Part shown: positions 1 through 9,758 of the stretch, in pieces
Layout: the number at the start of each line of letters is the position of its first letter
How positions within the stretch are numbered: the first letter of the stretch is position 1
Program-made: the position numbers and the translations under genes
DNA from: Diphasiastrum complanatum
Lineage: Eukaryota > Streptophyta > Lycopodiopsida > Lycopodiales > Lycopodiaceae
Direction: 5' to 3'
DNA length: 64,000 nt
Assembly: GCA_029204225.1 (NCBI GenBank)
Contig: CM055102.1
Location: 39,633,014-39,697,013, forward strand
The notes under the pieces: generated by a model
The model's database searches: none
The model's input: the letters and a program-made list of their open reading frames with translations, nothing else
What the model was told of the DNA's origin: nothing

Positions 1-79
1 ATCTTAGTGAACTAGATTTCTATCTCAGATCATTCATTTTCAAGAAATATTTGTGAATTTCATAAGCCACTCATTCATT

Positions 80-703
80 ATGTCATCCATGGGTGGATTC
101 TTGTTAGAATCTCATGAGAGACTAACATCGACAAATTATTCCATATGGAAAGTGAGGATGGAATTACTAATGGTGATCCATGACCTCTATGATATAGTTC
201 TTGGAGAGAAGATAGGACCTCAACGATGTCAAGAACAAGTAAAATACAAGAAGAAGGCTAGATTGGCCTTGCATTGTTCAAAAATGAATATAAGCAATGA
301 CCTCGTAAAAGAGGTAGCTTCTTGTGTGTCGGCCAAAGAGGCTCGGGATTCATTAAAAGGCATTTATGAATCCAACAACACTTCTAGGATACTCATGCTA
401 AGGAATCAAGTGCTCCAAAGCATGAAGGGAAGAGTAGAGAGTGCACAAGAATATGTGCTAGGGATTAGATATTTAAACAAAGAATTGGCTCCAATTGGAG
501 ATAAAATTCAAGATAATGAATTGGTACAAGTCATTTTGAATGGACTTGGTGATATGTTCACCAATCTTGTTCAATTTCATTTGCCATTCAAGACCAACTT
601 CCTACAATTGACAAGTTATATAATGTATTTTTGGAATTCCAAAAAAAGTATCTTCCAAGGACTCAGTATTCTCGAGCAATGTAGAAGCTATGGGAGGACA
701 TGA
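80..703 (+). pseudogene. Ty1/copia gag remnant
   Basis: The reading frame from the ATG at 80 encodes the N-terminal Gag region typical of plant copia elements. It has the order ERLTSTNYSIWKVRMELLM, then a helical stretch ending near YESNNTSR, and a LILNGLG-like block (VILNGLGDMFTNL). This is the family signature for the capsid-like RNA-packaging protein. No zinc knuckle, protease or polymerase follows; the frame drifts after about residue 190 and stops at 703. It resembles the gag at 29553-29912, so both probably come from one copia family. I see no LTR upstream because the window begins here. It is a truncated, non-functional fragment. Confidence 0.8.
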
Positions 704-941
704 CATTAGTAGAAGAAACATTGTTGAATTCAATAATTATGATCTGGTAAGTTGATATTATATTGGTTTTGATGTTGTACTATTTTATTTCAATCAAAAG
801 TAAAAGCTTGAGATTGTATTGTTATCATTCATTCTAAATGTATTACCTTTACTCGTTTACATGATGCTATTGAACTAGATTTCTTTGGCATGAGAAATGG
901 AGGTCTTCGAGGTGTATCACCTATATGTTGCCACTGTCATT
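704..941. other. no recognisable gene
   Basis: AT-rich sequence between the copia gag remnant and the next degraded frame. I see no coding signal, repeat or RNA gene. Confidence 0.5.
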
Positions 942-1218
942 ATGGCTATTAAGGCATTATTTGTTACTTTAGGAGGCCATACTTACTCTAGAGAAACATA
1001 CAAAATAGTTTTTTGTTAAGAGGGATCTGGCCATTAAGATATTGGGTTATATCCCTAATGATACTACAAAAATATCATTTGCAACGGCCCTTCATTCGTG
1101 TTTTATAGATGTGAGCAAAAGAAAAAATTTAGAATTTTTGAATCCATATGAAAGGAGATTATTCCTTCATGACAATACCATCTGCCTGAATCTTGGAGAG
1201 GATGATGATAAAAATTAA
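942..1218 (+). pseudogene. remnant of repeated unknown gene A
   Basis: A frame opens at the ATG at 942 (MAIKALFVTLGGH) and needs one frameshift near 1015 to continue as VKRDLAIKILGYIP and KRKNLEFLNPYERRLF before the stop at 1216-1218. The same order of blocks occurs at 26117-26350 (KALSHYLSGH, VKHLIALKILGY, KKNAYLLDPFAR). The product is not recognised. In both places it lies next to, and convergent with, a minus-strand gene carrying a KPSIGG block, which suggests one mobile-element family. The frameshift and absence of an N-terminal half make this copy a relic. Confidence 0.45.
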
Positions 1219-1567
1219 ATATTGTTCTGTAATAGATTATTGTTATATTACAAGGATCTCTCTTTTGTTATGAATTTGAATGCCTTATAAAAGATTATAA
1301 CATTTGGCGAGCTTTTAGCTTGATGTCTAAATTGTGCTCTTCTGTAAGACCACTGAAAAGTTGAGCTAAATATTTATTCTTTATGTCCAGCATGATTTGT
1401 AGCTCGATGAAACGCTCCTCTGGCTTGCTAATGCGATTTTTTCATTCCTTGTGATGACCAGATACTTAAGCTCCTATACTCTCTTGCAAAATATGTGGCA
1501 TAGTGTAGAAAGATGTGTTGCAAATATTTGTTGATATCAATTAGTATTGCACAATATTATTATTTTT

Positions 1568-3180
1568 TTATTGAGTACACAGAATCATTACCATGTAATG
1601 TGTAACGTGATCTTTTCCCCAACAATCTCGTACAGATTTGACAAATGTGCTGCAATGCTTTTGTCTAGAACTAATATCATCTGATGATTTGTTTTCCTTT
1701 CTAATAACACCTATGAGTGTCAAAATTCTTCCACACTTGTGCCTTTTGCATTCATGTACTTCATTTGGCAACAATTTCTTTCCAAATTCCATACTTGGCA
1801 CTAGAATCTTTGCAACTGTGATTGGATAAAAATTTTATGGCTTTAGAACCACCAATTGATGGCTTATTAGGACCATTTCCTGATTTTCTTAATAGTTTGT
1901 CACTTTTCTCAATTGTGACATTTCCTTTATGTAGTCCTGCTTTTGAAAGAATTTCTTCCAATAGCTGATTTGGGGGGTGTGTACATATTTTAAGGGTATT
2001 GACAAAACACATTTTGGATTTGGATCTTCTAGTTCTTTGTTTGTCCCACATTCATGTCATAACAATCTTTCATGCAATACATTGATGCTTAGATGTTGCT
2101 CCATGAGAGATATTATACATACATTTCAACGTTTTCAAATCGCCTGCAAGGTGCCATTGAATTTGAAAACTACCATGATTTTTCATGGTAAGTTTCTGAC
2201 CCTCCTTAGGTTCTTTTATGATCTTTCCATAATTTGTATGTGAAAATATCCATGATAGAACTCCACGATTTTCTTTCAAAACCTATAACAGAGCAAGTAA
2301 TGTGTACTTTGTTAGTTACTTATCCAAAACATGTATTATAGAAAAAAAAAATTGCAATAGAAAACACGTCATAAAAAAGTACCTGGAATGTTGCTATCCA
2401 CCATATGTGATTTTCTGATTTAACACTAAATGTATGATCATCTAATACTTTGCTCATCAAAGCGATACTCATCCGTTCCAACTTTTGACCTTTGATGATT
2501 TTGGATTCATCAAGTTTCATCACAATAATCAACTTTCCATTCTCTTAATTATCATTCATTTTATAGAACCGAATAATGTATATTAAAACATTTTTGATAT
2601 CAAGAAAAATATTATTGCAATCGTTGTAATTTAGCTCACCACTTTTAGACTTATATAAATCAGTGATATGAAATGGTTGGCCAACCACTTTGAACATTAC
2701 CTCATTAGCATAATTACTTGCTAATCTTACTTGATATGGACAAGGAAGATAAGTTTTCTTAATCTTTACTTGAAAAAATGCTTTTTGTACAATTCTAAAA
2801 AATGCGGAATAAGCATTTCTGCTAACTCCAACCTATCACATGCACCTTGTATTACATTTGCATCTAAATGAGTTTGCACCTTACTCAAGACCGTCCCTGC
2901 AATTTCATTTTTCATCTTTTCAAATTGATAATTGTTCATCAATGCCCTTGCAAATTTTTTGGGAAGAACATAACTAAAAGATTCTCCAATATATTAACAT
3001 AGCATACAGTAATTGTGCACTATGCATGCCAAATTCTTGCAACCTTTGACAACATCCAAGTAATCCTCTATGTCCTTCACATACAAATCTGAGGAATGAC
3101 TGATAAACTTAAAATCTGGACATAAACCGGTACTTGGATCTTTAGGATAAATTGTTCTCACAAATCTACATGTTCATGAT
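1568..3180 (-). pseudogene. remnant of repeated unknown gene B, transposase-like
   Basis: Read on the minus strand, several broken exon-like frames follow each other: YPKDPSTGLCPDFKF near 3150, a long stretch around 2950-2650 (FARALMNNYQFEKMKNEI), LDESKIIKGQKLERMS near 2510, WHLAGDLKTLKCMYN followed by CIAC around 2165-2060, KPSIGGSKAIKF near 1850, and ECKRHKCGRILTLIGVIR near 1750. The second locus at 27020-28328 shares the LYPKDP-like, KxLRKxGNxPxKPSIGG and flanking sequence. A Gly-Asp-x-Lys block followed by Cys-x2-Cys recalls uncharacterised transposase-like proteins, but I cannot name the superfamily. Stops and frameshifts make it non-coding today. Confidence 0.4.
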
Positions 3181-3690
3181 TCTTTTTTCCCGAATCTTCA
3201 ATCAGTGAAGTAGCATTTTCTACAACTTTTGAATTTTTCTTTTAAAATGGAGAACATTTCATAGGAAGTGCAACATGCAAATGAAACTTTTCCATTGTTG
3301 AAAACTATGATATCTCAAAAGATTGATTATCAGTACCTCAATCTTTTTATTGGTTATGTCAAGCTCATATTTCTCCCCTCTCATATTTTACTATGAGTAT
3401 ACAAAAATTTGAGCTCACAATGCTCCCGCTACATATTTTGCAAAGAGCATACCAAGATTTCAAGTTGGCTGAAATATCCAAAGAAACTTTGTCTTTTGTT
3501 ATTACAAGCACACTTAACTAGTTATTGCTTGAAGTTAGAGCTAGTCTTAACCACACTAGTTAGAATGTAGGCATTACCGGAAACTTGAAAACGGCAACCA
3601 AATGGTACCGGATTCCATTCTCTCTCTCTACCTAATCTCTCTCTAAGATCGAAGTTCTTAAAGATCCCATTTTGAGCCCATATTTTCCTT
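3181..3690. other. no recognisable gene
   Basis: AT-rich sequence with no frame I can assign. The last part (after about 3690) begins to match the untranslated leader of the copia element at 9480-9560, so it marks the left limit of the decayed copia copy. Confidence 0.45.
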
Positions 3691-3952
3691 AATGCCAAAA
3701 CAGAGTGATTGTTTCAAAGAAAGTGTTCGGTGTGCGCCAAAAGTGATTTTTCCCCTTTAGGGAGCATCGAGGTAGGAGTAACCTCCTCAAAGCATTCTTG
3801 GAATGGAAACCAACTTGGCTTTTGATTTGGCGGCAAAGTGGCTGGTGGCCTGGTAAGCAAAAAATCAGATCCTCATTTTTTGTTTTTTGACATCACCGTT
3901 GGCTCCAACATACTCTTTTTAGCCTACAGGTGAAGTTTTAGGTAAATCGTAG

Positions 3953-6025
3953 ATGGCCAACATTAATGAGGCAGTTTTGAACAAGGCAAGCAAGTTGGAT
4001 GGGGCTTCCAACTACAACATCTGGAAGTTCAAAATGAAGAGCTTTCTCATGGAGAAAGAGCTATGAGATACTGTTGTGGGCATAGAGGTGAGGCCAAACA
4101 CCACTTCAACTGACATGAGGACGCAGTGAGCCTTATCATTGATCAATTATAAGTGAGGGATCATGTGATAGCCCATGTTAGTGATGCCACAACTCTTAGA
4201 AAACAATTCCAAACTGCTAATCCAGCTTGAGCCATGTTCTTGAAGTCAAAATTGAACACCATTAGAATGGAATAAGGTGAAAGAATGGGATCTTTCTTCA
4301 CCAGAATCAAGGAGCTGAGAGACCAACTTGTGGGCAATGGGAGATTCAATTTCGGACGTCCTACAAATGGTATATCAGAAGGCCTACAAATGTTTGTAAG
4401 TGGCATTGCCTCGAGAGAGAGAGATTGCCTACCTTCAAAGATTTGCACGACATCTTGTTGCAGGAAGAACAACGATGAAAGTTAATAAAATCAAGGCAAA
4501 CCACATAGGAAGATCAAACATTAGACGCCAAGAATAAACAAAAAGACTGGAAAAGAGTTCCCAGAAAGGGCAAAGATGATGAGGATGGGGGAAAGTCGTG
4601 ATCAAATCCGAAAAAAATAAATGTTACTATTGCCACAAATCTAGTCAGTGGGCACGTGAATGTTATAAGAAGAAAGATGATATAAAGTAGGAAAAAATGA
4701 AACAACAGGGTAACATCTTCGAGAAGCGTGATTGGTTTGAGAGCCTCTTGCCAATCCATGATGGGGAGAAGGTAAGACATGTTGAATTTCACATGTGTGG
4801 GAGTGCCACAAAGTGTGTTATTGATCATAAGACTTTGTGATTGCACATAGATCACACATAGATTAAAAACCGAGATCTATTCCATAAATCTAAGGCAAGA
4901 GCACACATGCATAAATAAACCATACAAGTACTTTCACAAGTGTGGAGACTTGTACTACAACAAAATAAGTATGAAAATTTCCTCCTCTCAGGTAGAGAGA
5001 GAATCCAATCAAGAAAACTCGAGTAGAGAGAGAAAATCAATTTGACTTAAAATAGTGTAGAAATCTTAAAGATCTCAAAGAATGGCAAAGGACAATGGAA
5101 GAGGAGATGGACTTGATCATTATCACGGGAAATGATGAGAGTCTCATTCACTCTATCAGTCAATTTGTGCAAGCAATTTGAAATGACAGATTTATGCATC
5201 ACTGCTTGGGAGTTAAGGTATGGTAGAATGGAAATGACATTAGTCTATGTCAAAGCAAATATGTTCATGAGATTCTAGAGAGATTTCACGTGATAGATTT
5301 GTGTAAGCTATCCATTACTCAATGTGAAGTTAGTAAGAAATTATCTCGTGTTAATGATAGTAGTCAAGTTGATGCTACATTGTTTCGTCAACTAATTGGG
5401 AGTTTAATTTATCTTATGACCACTTGCCTTGATATTTGCTCTGTTGTGTCGTCGCCTACATTGGATCATTGGAAAGCGTAAAAGAGAATCTTGAGGTATG
5501 TAAAAGACGCACCCAACCTTGGCTTGGTTTACAAAAGACAAAACGCTTTACCTAGATTGCAAGGGTACATTGGCGCTGATTGGGTTGGCAATGTAGATGA
5601 TAGAAGGTCAATATTTGGGTATGCTTTCAACTTTGGAAATGGCTGCTTTTCATGGTCTAGTAAGAAACATGACACTATTTTCCTTTCGCTGATAGAAGCT
5701 GAATATAAGGCTTTAAGATCTGTTACTCAAAAAGCTATGCGGCTACAAAGATTGTTGAGTGAAATTGATATGAAGCAAGCACACCACTATCATCTTCAAT
5801 GATAGCCAAAGTGGGATATCGTTGGCTAAAAATCTAGTATTTCACTCAAGAACTAAATACATTGAAGTAAAATATGACTTTTTGTGTGAAAAGTTATAGT
5901 ATGAAGATATTAGTATTATGCATTGTTCTACAACGTTGTTGCTTGCTTATATATATACAAAAGCTTTAAATAAAGACAAGTTTGAGACTTTTAGAACTTA
6001 GCTTGGTATGGAAACAATTATGTAA
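3953..6025 (+). pseudogene. decayed copia gag-pol, same family as the 8.2-14.2 kb element
   Basis: The gag ATG at 3953 starts the same protein as the complete element (MANINEAVLNKASKLDGASN, then YNIWKFKMKSFLMEKEL). It is broken by stops and deletions. A zinc knuckle remnant (CYYCHKSSQWARECYKKK) lies near 4620. The protease, integrase and most of the polymerase are missing, replaced around 4770-5050 by unrelated sequence. Coding similarity resumes at about 5060 with a WQRTMEEEMD block and continues through the C-terminal polymerase and RNase H (YIGADWVGNVDDR, LIEAEYKAL) to the stop at 6023-6025. Useful detail: at the gag tryptophan this copy keeps TGG where the complete element has TAG. It cannot encode a working polyprotein. 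Confidence 0.8.
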
Positions 6026-6133
6026 AACTCTTTGAAAATACTTGTCAATGCCAAAATACAATACTATCATGGAGGTATGTTCCATGAATAGCATATTTCT
6101 TAGATTAAGTGAGAGATATTGATTATTGTGGAA

Positions 6134-6300
6134 GAGGGTTAGAATAGCAATAATCAGCGTATGGTTCTTTTACAATTACTTTCTAAGTTTGAAGGTAACA
6201 CTTTTATCCAGTTCTAGAGATATCGGGCCGATTCTTTTACGAGCCCTATTAGTGAATACTTGACTTGTTCTCTTTGGTACTTGACTGGGAGGTTTTTGTG
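6134..6300 (+). repeat. partial 3' LTR of decayed copia copy
   Basis: The sequence beginning GGGTTAGAATAGCAATAATC matches the start of the complete element's LTR (AGTTAAAATAGCAATGATC) and shares the later block atcgggccgattcttttacg. It follows a purine-rich tract (gtggaagag), as expected after pol. Similarity fades after about 6300. Confidence 0.6.
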
Positions 6301-6398
6301 AATACACAGTTTGGGTTGGTGTGTGAGAGAATCCTATTTTTTTCTTGTCTCGAAGCTTTGGAATAAATCTTGTTCAAACACTCACCCTCTTGTACTTG

Positions 6399-6410
6399 GC
6401 TTTGATACCA
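6399..6410 (-). other. primer-binding site (tRNA-iMet type)
   Basis: Reverse complement reads TGGTATCAAAGC, one base different from the usual copia primer site TGGTATCAGAGC, immediately next to an LTR-like terminus. Confidence 0.5.
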
Positions 6411-7005
6411 TGTGAAAAATGGTAAAATTAGGAAAATAAAAAATTTAAAATTCAATCCAAAAGAGTGATTGGTTGCATTACTATCAACAATTCTATCACC
6501 GAATGAAAGCTAGAATTGATTCTATCTTTATATGTAAAGCAAGAGCAATCTATAGCAAAGTTTAAATGATCAAATATGCCTCACATGTGTGAACCATAGC
6601 CAGTTGTATGGATAGAGTGTATGGAAGGAGACCAAAGATCAAAATTCTAACATTAATCAAAGCATTGGATCCATCAAAAAACATGTTAAGGGAGAGGTAG
6701 ACTAGCTTGATTCAAATTCTTCAGATTTCTTCAAATTGTTCTTACCAAATGAGCTCCAAATTGGAGTATACACTAAAATCTCAAGGCTTGGATTGACTTG
6801 ACCTATTTCACACATGTGGGATAATACATTCACTTGTCCTTTGGCTCCTCCTAAAGTCTCATACAAATATATAGTCATCCACTTAAATTGCACCTCTTGA
6901 AAAAAGCTAGAATCTAGCAAATCTGCTTCTAACTTGAAAAACTTGAAATTCTGCCTTAATGGCCCTTAGGATTGTGTATAAGTTTATCTATGTCTATACT
7001 TCACA
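6411..7005 (-). repeat. candidate minus-strand LTR
   Basis: On the plus strand the segment runs from TGTGAA at 6411 to TTCACA at 7005, so its ends form a 6-bp inverted repeat with TG...CA. Directly beside it at 6399-6410 is the reverse complement of TGGTATCAAAGC, a near match to the initiator-methionine tRNA primer site. That places the LTR as the 5' LTR of a minus-strand copia-type element whose body would lie below 6399 but is replaced by other sequence. The 7005 end is inferred from the inverted repeat only. Confidence 0.4.
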
Positions 7006-7242
7006 CTTGGGAGCATGCTCTACACATGGAATGACATTGTACACATAAAATTAGCCTTAGTCAAGCTATATTTTGCATATTTCTCACAAAGATGGGGGGT
7101 GTGTATATATGACAAGGTGATGGTGGGAATGACACTCATCATCATATACCAAGGTGGATGCACCCATCTAGACTTGGTTTATGGGGTTTGGAAGGGAAGG
7201 AAGTAGTAGAGCGATATAGAGTGCTCTAGTAAGGAATAAGTA

Positions 7243-7391
7243 TTAAGGGATGTGTAGTGTTAAAGAGTAGGGTTAATGGATGTAGAGATAGATGTGAATC
7301 TTCCATTCATGTTGAAATCTGAACTAAACTATTGCTCTCATGTGAACGAACCTACGCGTGACAACTAACTCTGTCTCTTTGATGCTAGATT
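7243..7391 (+). repeat. gypsy left terminal repeat (partial 5' LTR)
   Basis: 149 bp matching 21361-21509 with about six substitutions, ending in gatgctagatt. About 50 bp separate it from the primer site, so the true LTR end may lie nearer 7440 and the right copy may be clipped. Confidence 0.75.
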
Positions 7392-7441
7392 GACTAGATC
7401 TTGGATTCAGGTTAGGCAAGGAAAGAAACCCACTACAATTT

Positions 7442-7459
7442 TGGCACTGTTGCCGGGGA
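7442..7459 (+). other. primer-binding site (tRNA-Asp type)
   Basis: TGGCACTGTTGCCGGGGA differs at two positions from TGGCGCCGTTGCCGGGGA, the primer site of Athila/Tat-type gypsy elements. It lies downstream of the left terminal repeat, in the expected place. Confidence 0.65.
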
Positions 7460-8153
7460 GCTACGCCAATTTTTCAGTTGCAGCATGATTGTTGGATAGT
7501 TAGCTTGCATTAGGCATTTTGTCGTGGCATGAATAGTGTTAGATCTGTAATTTAGGGTTAGTTCGGGATTGATTTTGCTTGATTTGAGTGGATTGGATTG
7601 TTTGAAGTCTAATATGATTCATAAACAAAGAAAGCTATTTAGATCACCAATCTTAAGATCCATTTGAATCTGAGATATCAGAGAAAATAACAAAAAATTT
7701 GGTCAAATCTGCCAGATTTGGTCAAAAAAGAGGCAAAAAGCGTCATCAGAGCTGATAACTTTTTACCCTCTTTCAGGAAACCTTCGCGGAGTTGCAAAAA
7801 CCTTCGGTTTTGTTTATAGAACCTTCAGTTTGAAGGGCAAAAATTAATTCCCAGCAGATTTTCAAAAACATAAAAAAAACCATTAAAAAACACCGAAAAA
7901 TCGTCAAAACCCTAAAAATACAAAAAAAGAACCTTTGCCCGATTCACTGTGCTTAGGTGTGATTTAGATCTATCTACTGCCAGGTCGACGAAGAATAATA
8001 CCAAAAATAGCAAGGTTTTCAGAGGAGCAGTTGTCATATTGCCATATTTTTGCCAAAAAAGTCACTTTTTTGCAAAAATACCAGTATTACTCTTGATACT
8101 TGGTCAAAACCTTCATCGAGATTCCAAAATATGCTATTTATAGTAATGCAGAA
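7460..8153 (+). other. gypsy leader, no intact gag
   Basis: About 700 bp between the primer site and the zinc knuckle. It contains repeated 'accttcg' phrases (7780-7840, also seen at 17755-17965) but no frame with a recognisable capsid domain. Most of gag is therefore missing or unrecognisable. Confidence 0.45.
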
Positions 8154-8234
8154 TGCCCAAATAAAGAGAAATTTGTACCATTCTGTCGTGATTGTGGTTA
8201 CAGACATTGCTATAAAGACTGTTTAGCAAGACCG
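8154..8234 (+). pseudogene. gypsy gag zinc knuckle, interrupted by copia insertion
   Basis: The frame reads CPNKEKFVPFCRDC then GYRHCYKDCLARP, a Cys-x2-Cys-x3-His-x4-Cys knuckle expected to bind the element's RNA in the particle. The reading frame runs up to the base where the copia element begins. It resumes in phase at 14234 (KPPPTTTPINLITIKQRP) if one copy of the GACCG duplication is removed. This fixes the insertion point inside gag. Confidence 0.75.
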
Positions 8235-8484
8235 AGTTAAAATAGCAATGATCGACTTATACAGTGCTTTTTTATTTCGACGGCACCACGTGTGCTTAGT
8301 TTTAGAGTTATCGGGCCATCTTTCTTTTACGAGCCCTTTGAGTGTTTTTAAGCAACTTATCTTTGTACTTACGAGTTAGTTGAATATATAGTTTGAAGAG
8401 AGCAATTTTGTGGTCTTGTTGCACTTGATGCTGTGTTGTGGTGATTGATCCGGTCGGGTGTTTAAACTGTGTTTTTTCTTAACT
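8235..8484 (+). repeat. copia 5' LTR
   Basis: 250 bp matching 13980-14228 nearly base for base. It starts AGTTAAAATAGC and ends TTTTCTTAACT, followed directly by the primer site. Confidence 0.92.
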
Positions 8485-8496
8485 TGGTATCAGAGC
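8485..8496 (+). other. copia primer-binding site (tRNA-iMet)
   Basis: TGGTATCAGAGC, the standard plant copia primer complementary to the 3' end of initiator-methionine tRNA, abuts the 5' LTR with no spacer. Confidence 0.92.
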
Positions 8497-9758
8497 CCTT
8501 GGTGGCTTGAATCACTGGACAAGAATAGAGAGCTACGAATTCACGACGGTTTGTTGGCTAGGAAGCACAAAACCGAGTCTGTGGAGATTCGTGGAACGGC
8601 TCAAAACTGTAAAAAGGATTCAGAGACAGGGAATTGTCGGTTAAATCAGAAAGCAAGCAAAGTTTGAAGCTGAAAAATTCTTCTGGAGGGTTGCTTGGTG
8701 TTTATGATTGGCTTGAATCCAATCGAACATCGTTTGAAGAGCGGTTTGGAGCAGAAGATTGTCTTCAATAGGGCGATCTCAGCCAGATAGGAGCTGCAAG
8801 TGAAAGCTCAGAGAAATCCTGAGTAAAGCCCAATATATCTTTCTCTTAAAAGTTGCTAGGGTTTCAAAGTGCAAAATCTGGGATATCTCCTTGTAGGAGG
8901 CCGTTTTCAGAGTTGTAAGTTGCTGAGAATGGGTGCCCTAGTAGTGCAATTCAGCAATAGGAAGGTCGCGACTGGCCGTGGAGGAAGAAAGCAACCAGAT
9001 CGAGCCACAGGGAGCAGCCATAGCCTGTGAAGAGAGAAAAGAGTCCATCGTAGAGAGAGAGAGAGAAGAGGAGGAGAGGTCGTGGGACCTCTTGCACACC
9101 CAGTTCAATTAGTCTGTTAGCGGCTCAAAGTGCTTGGTGCTTCGAAGGCCCTTGATCAATGCACAAAAGCGTGGAAAGCCGTCTGATCTCGAATCACACA
9201 AATCAACAATGGTTATTACACGACAGGTGGGTCGTTGGATCTAAAGGATCCGTTGGATTGATGTGAAAAAGTCTGAAGGGGTCTAAAGTGCAAAGTGCAT
9301 TGCAACTTCATTAAAAATCTTCAAACTGAAAAAACTGTTGGGTCCCAAGTTTTTGAAGGGTGAAGTTTCTTCACACTGAAGAAATAGTTCAAAAATCCAA
9401 ATTGCCCTTATTTTCACCTCCTTTAGTCTATTTTGGCCAAACGAAAGGCTATAGCCTCCAAACAAAGGGCACCTTGACTGTACTTGCAAGTACGGTACAC
9501 CAAAACAGAGTGATTGTCGTGGAGAAAGTGTTTGAAATGCACCAGAAGTGATTTCACCATTCCACTGGACAGGAAGCTGGGAGTTGGTGACGAGAAGCAT
9601 TTCGGAAAACGACGCCAGTTTGACTTTCAATTTGGCGAAAGAGCGGCGGGTGGCCTGGTAAGCTAAAAATTGCAGGTCATTGTTATTGATTTCTGACATC
9701 ACGGTTGGCTCCAGCATACACTTTATAGCCTACAGGTGAAGTTTAAAACAGTTTGGAG
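8497..9758 (+). other. copia untranslated leader
   Basis: A leader of about 1.26 kb between the primer site and the gag ATG. It contains a run of gagagaga near 9052-9065 and a block at 9495-9560 that is also found in the decayed copy at 3695-3760. I find no protein domain in it. Confidence 0.7.
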
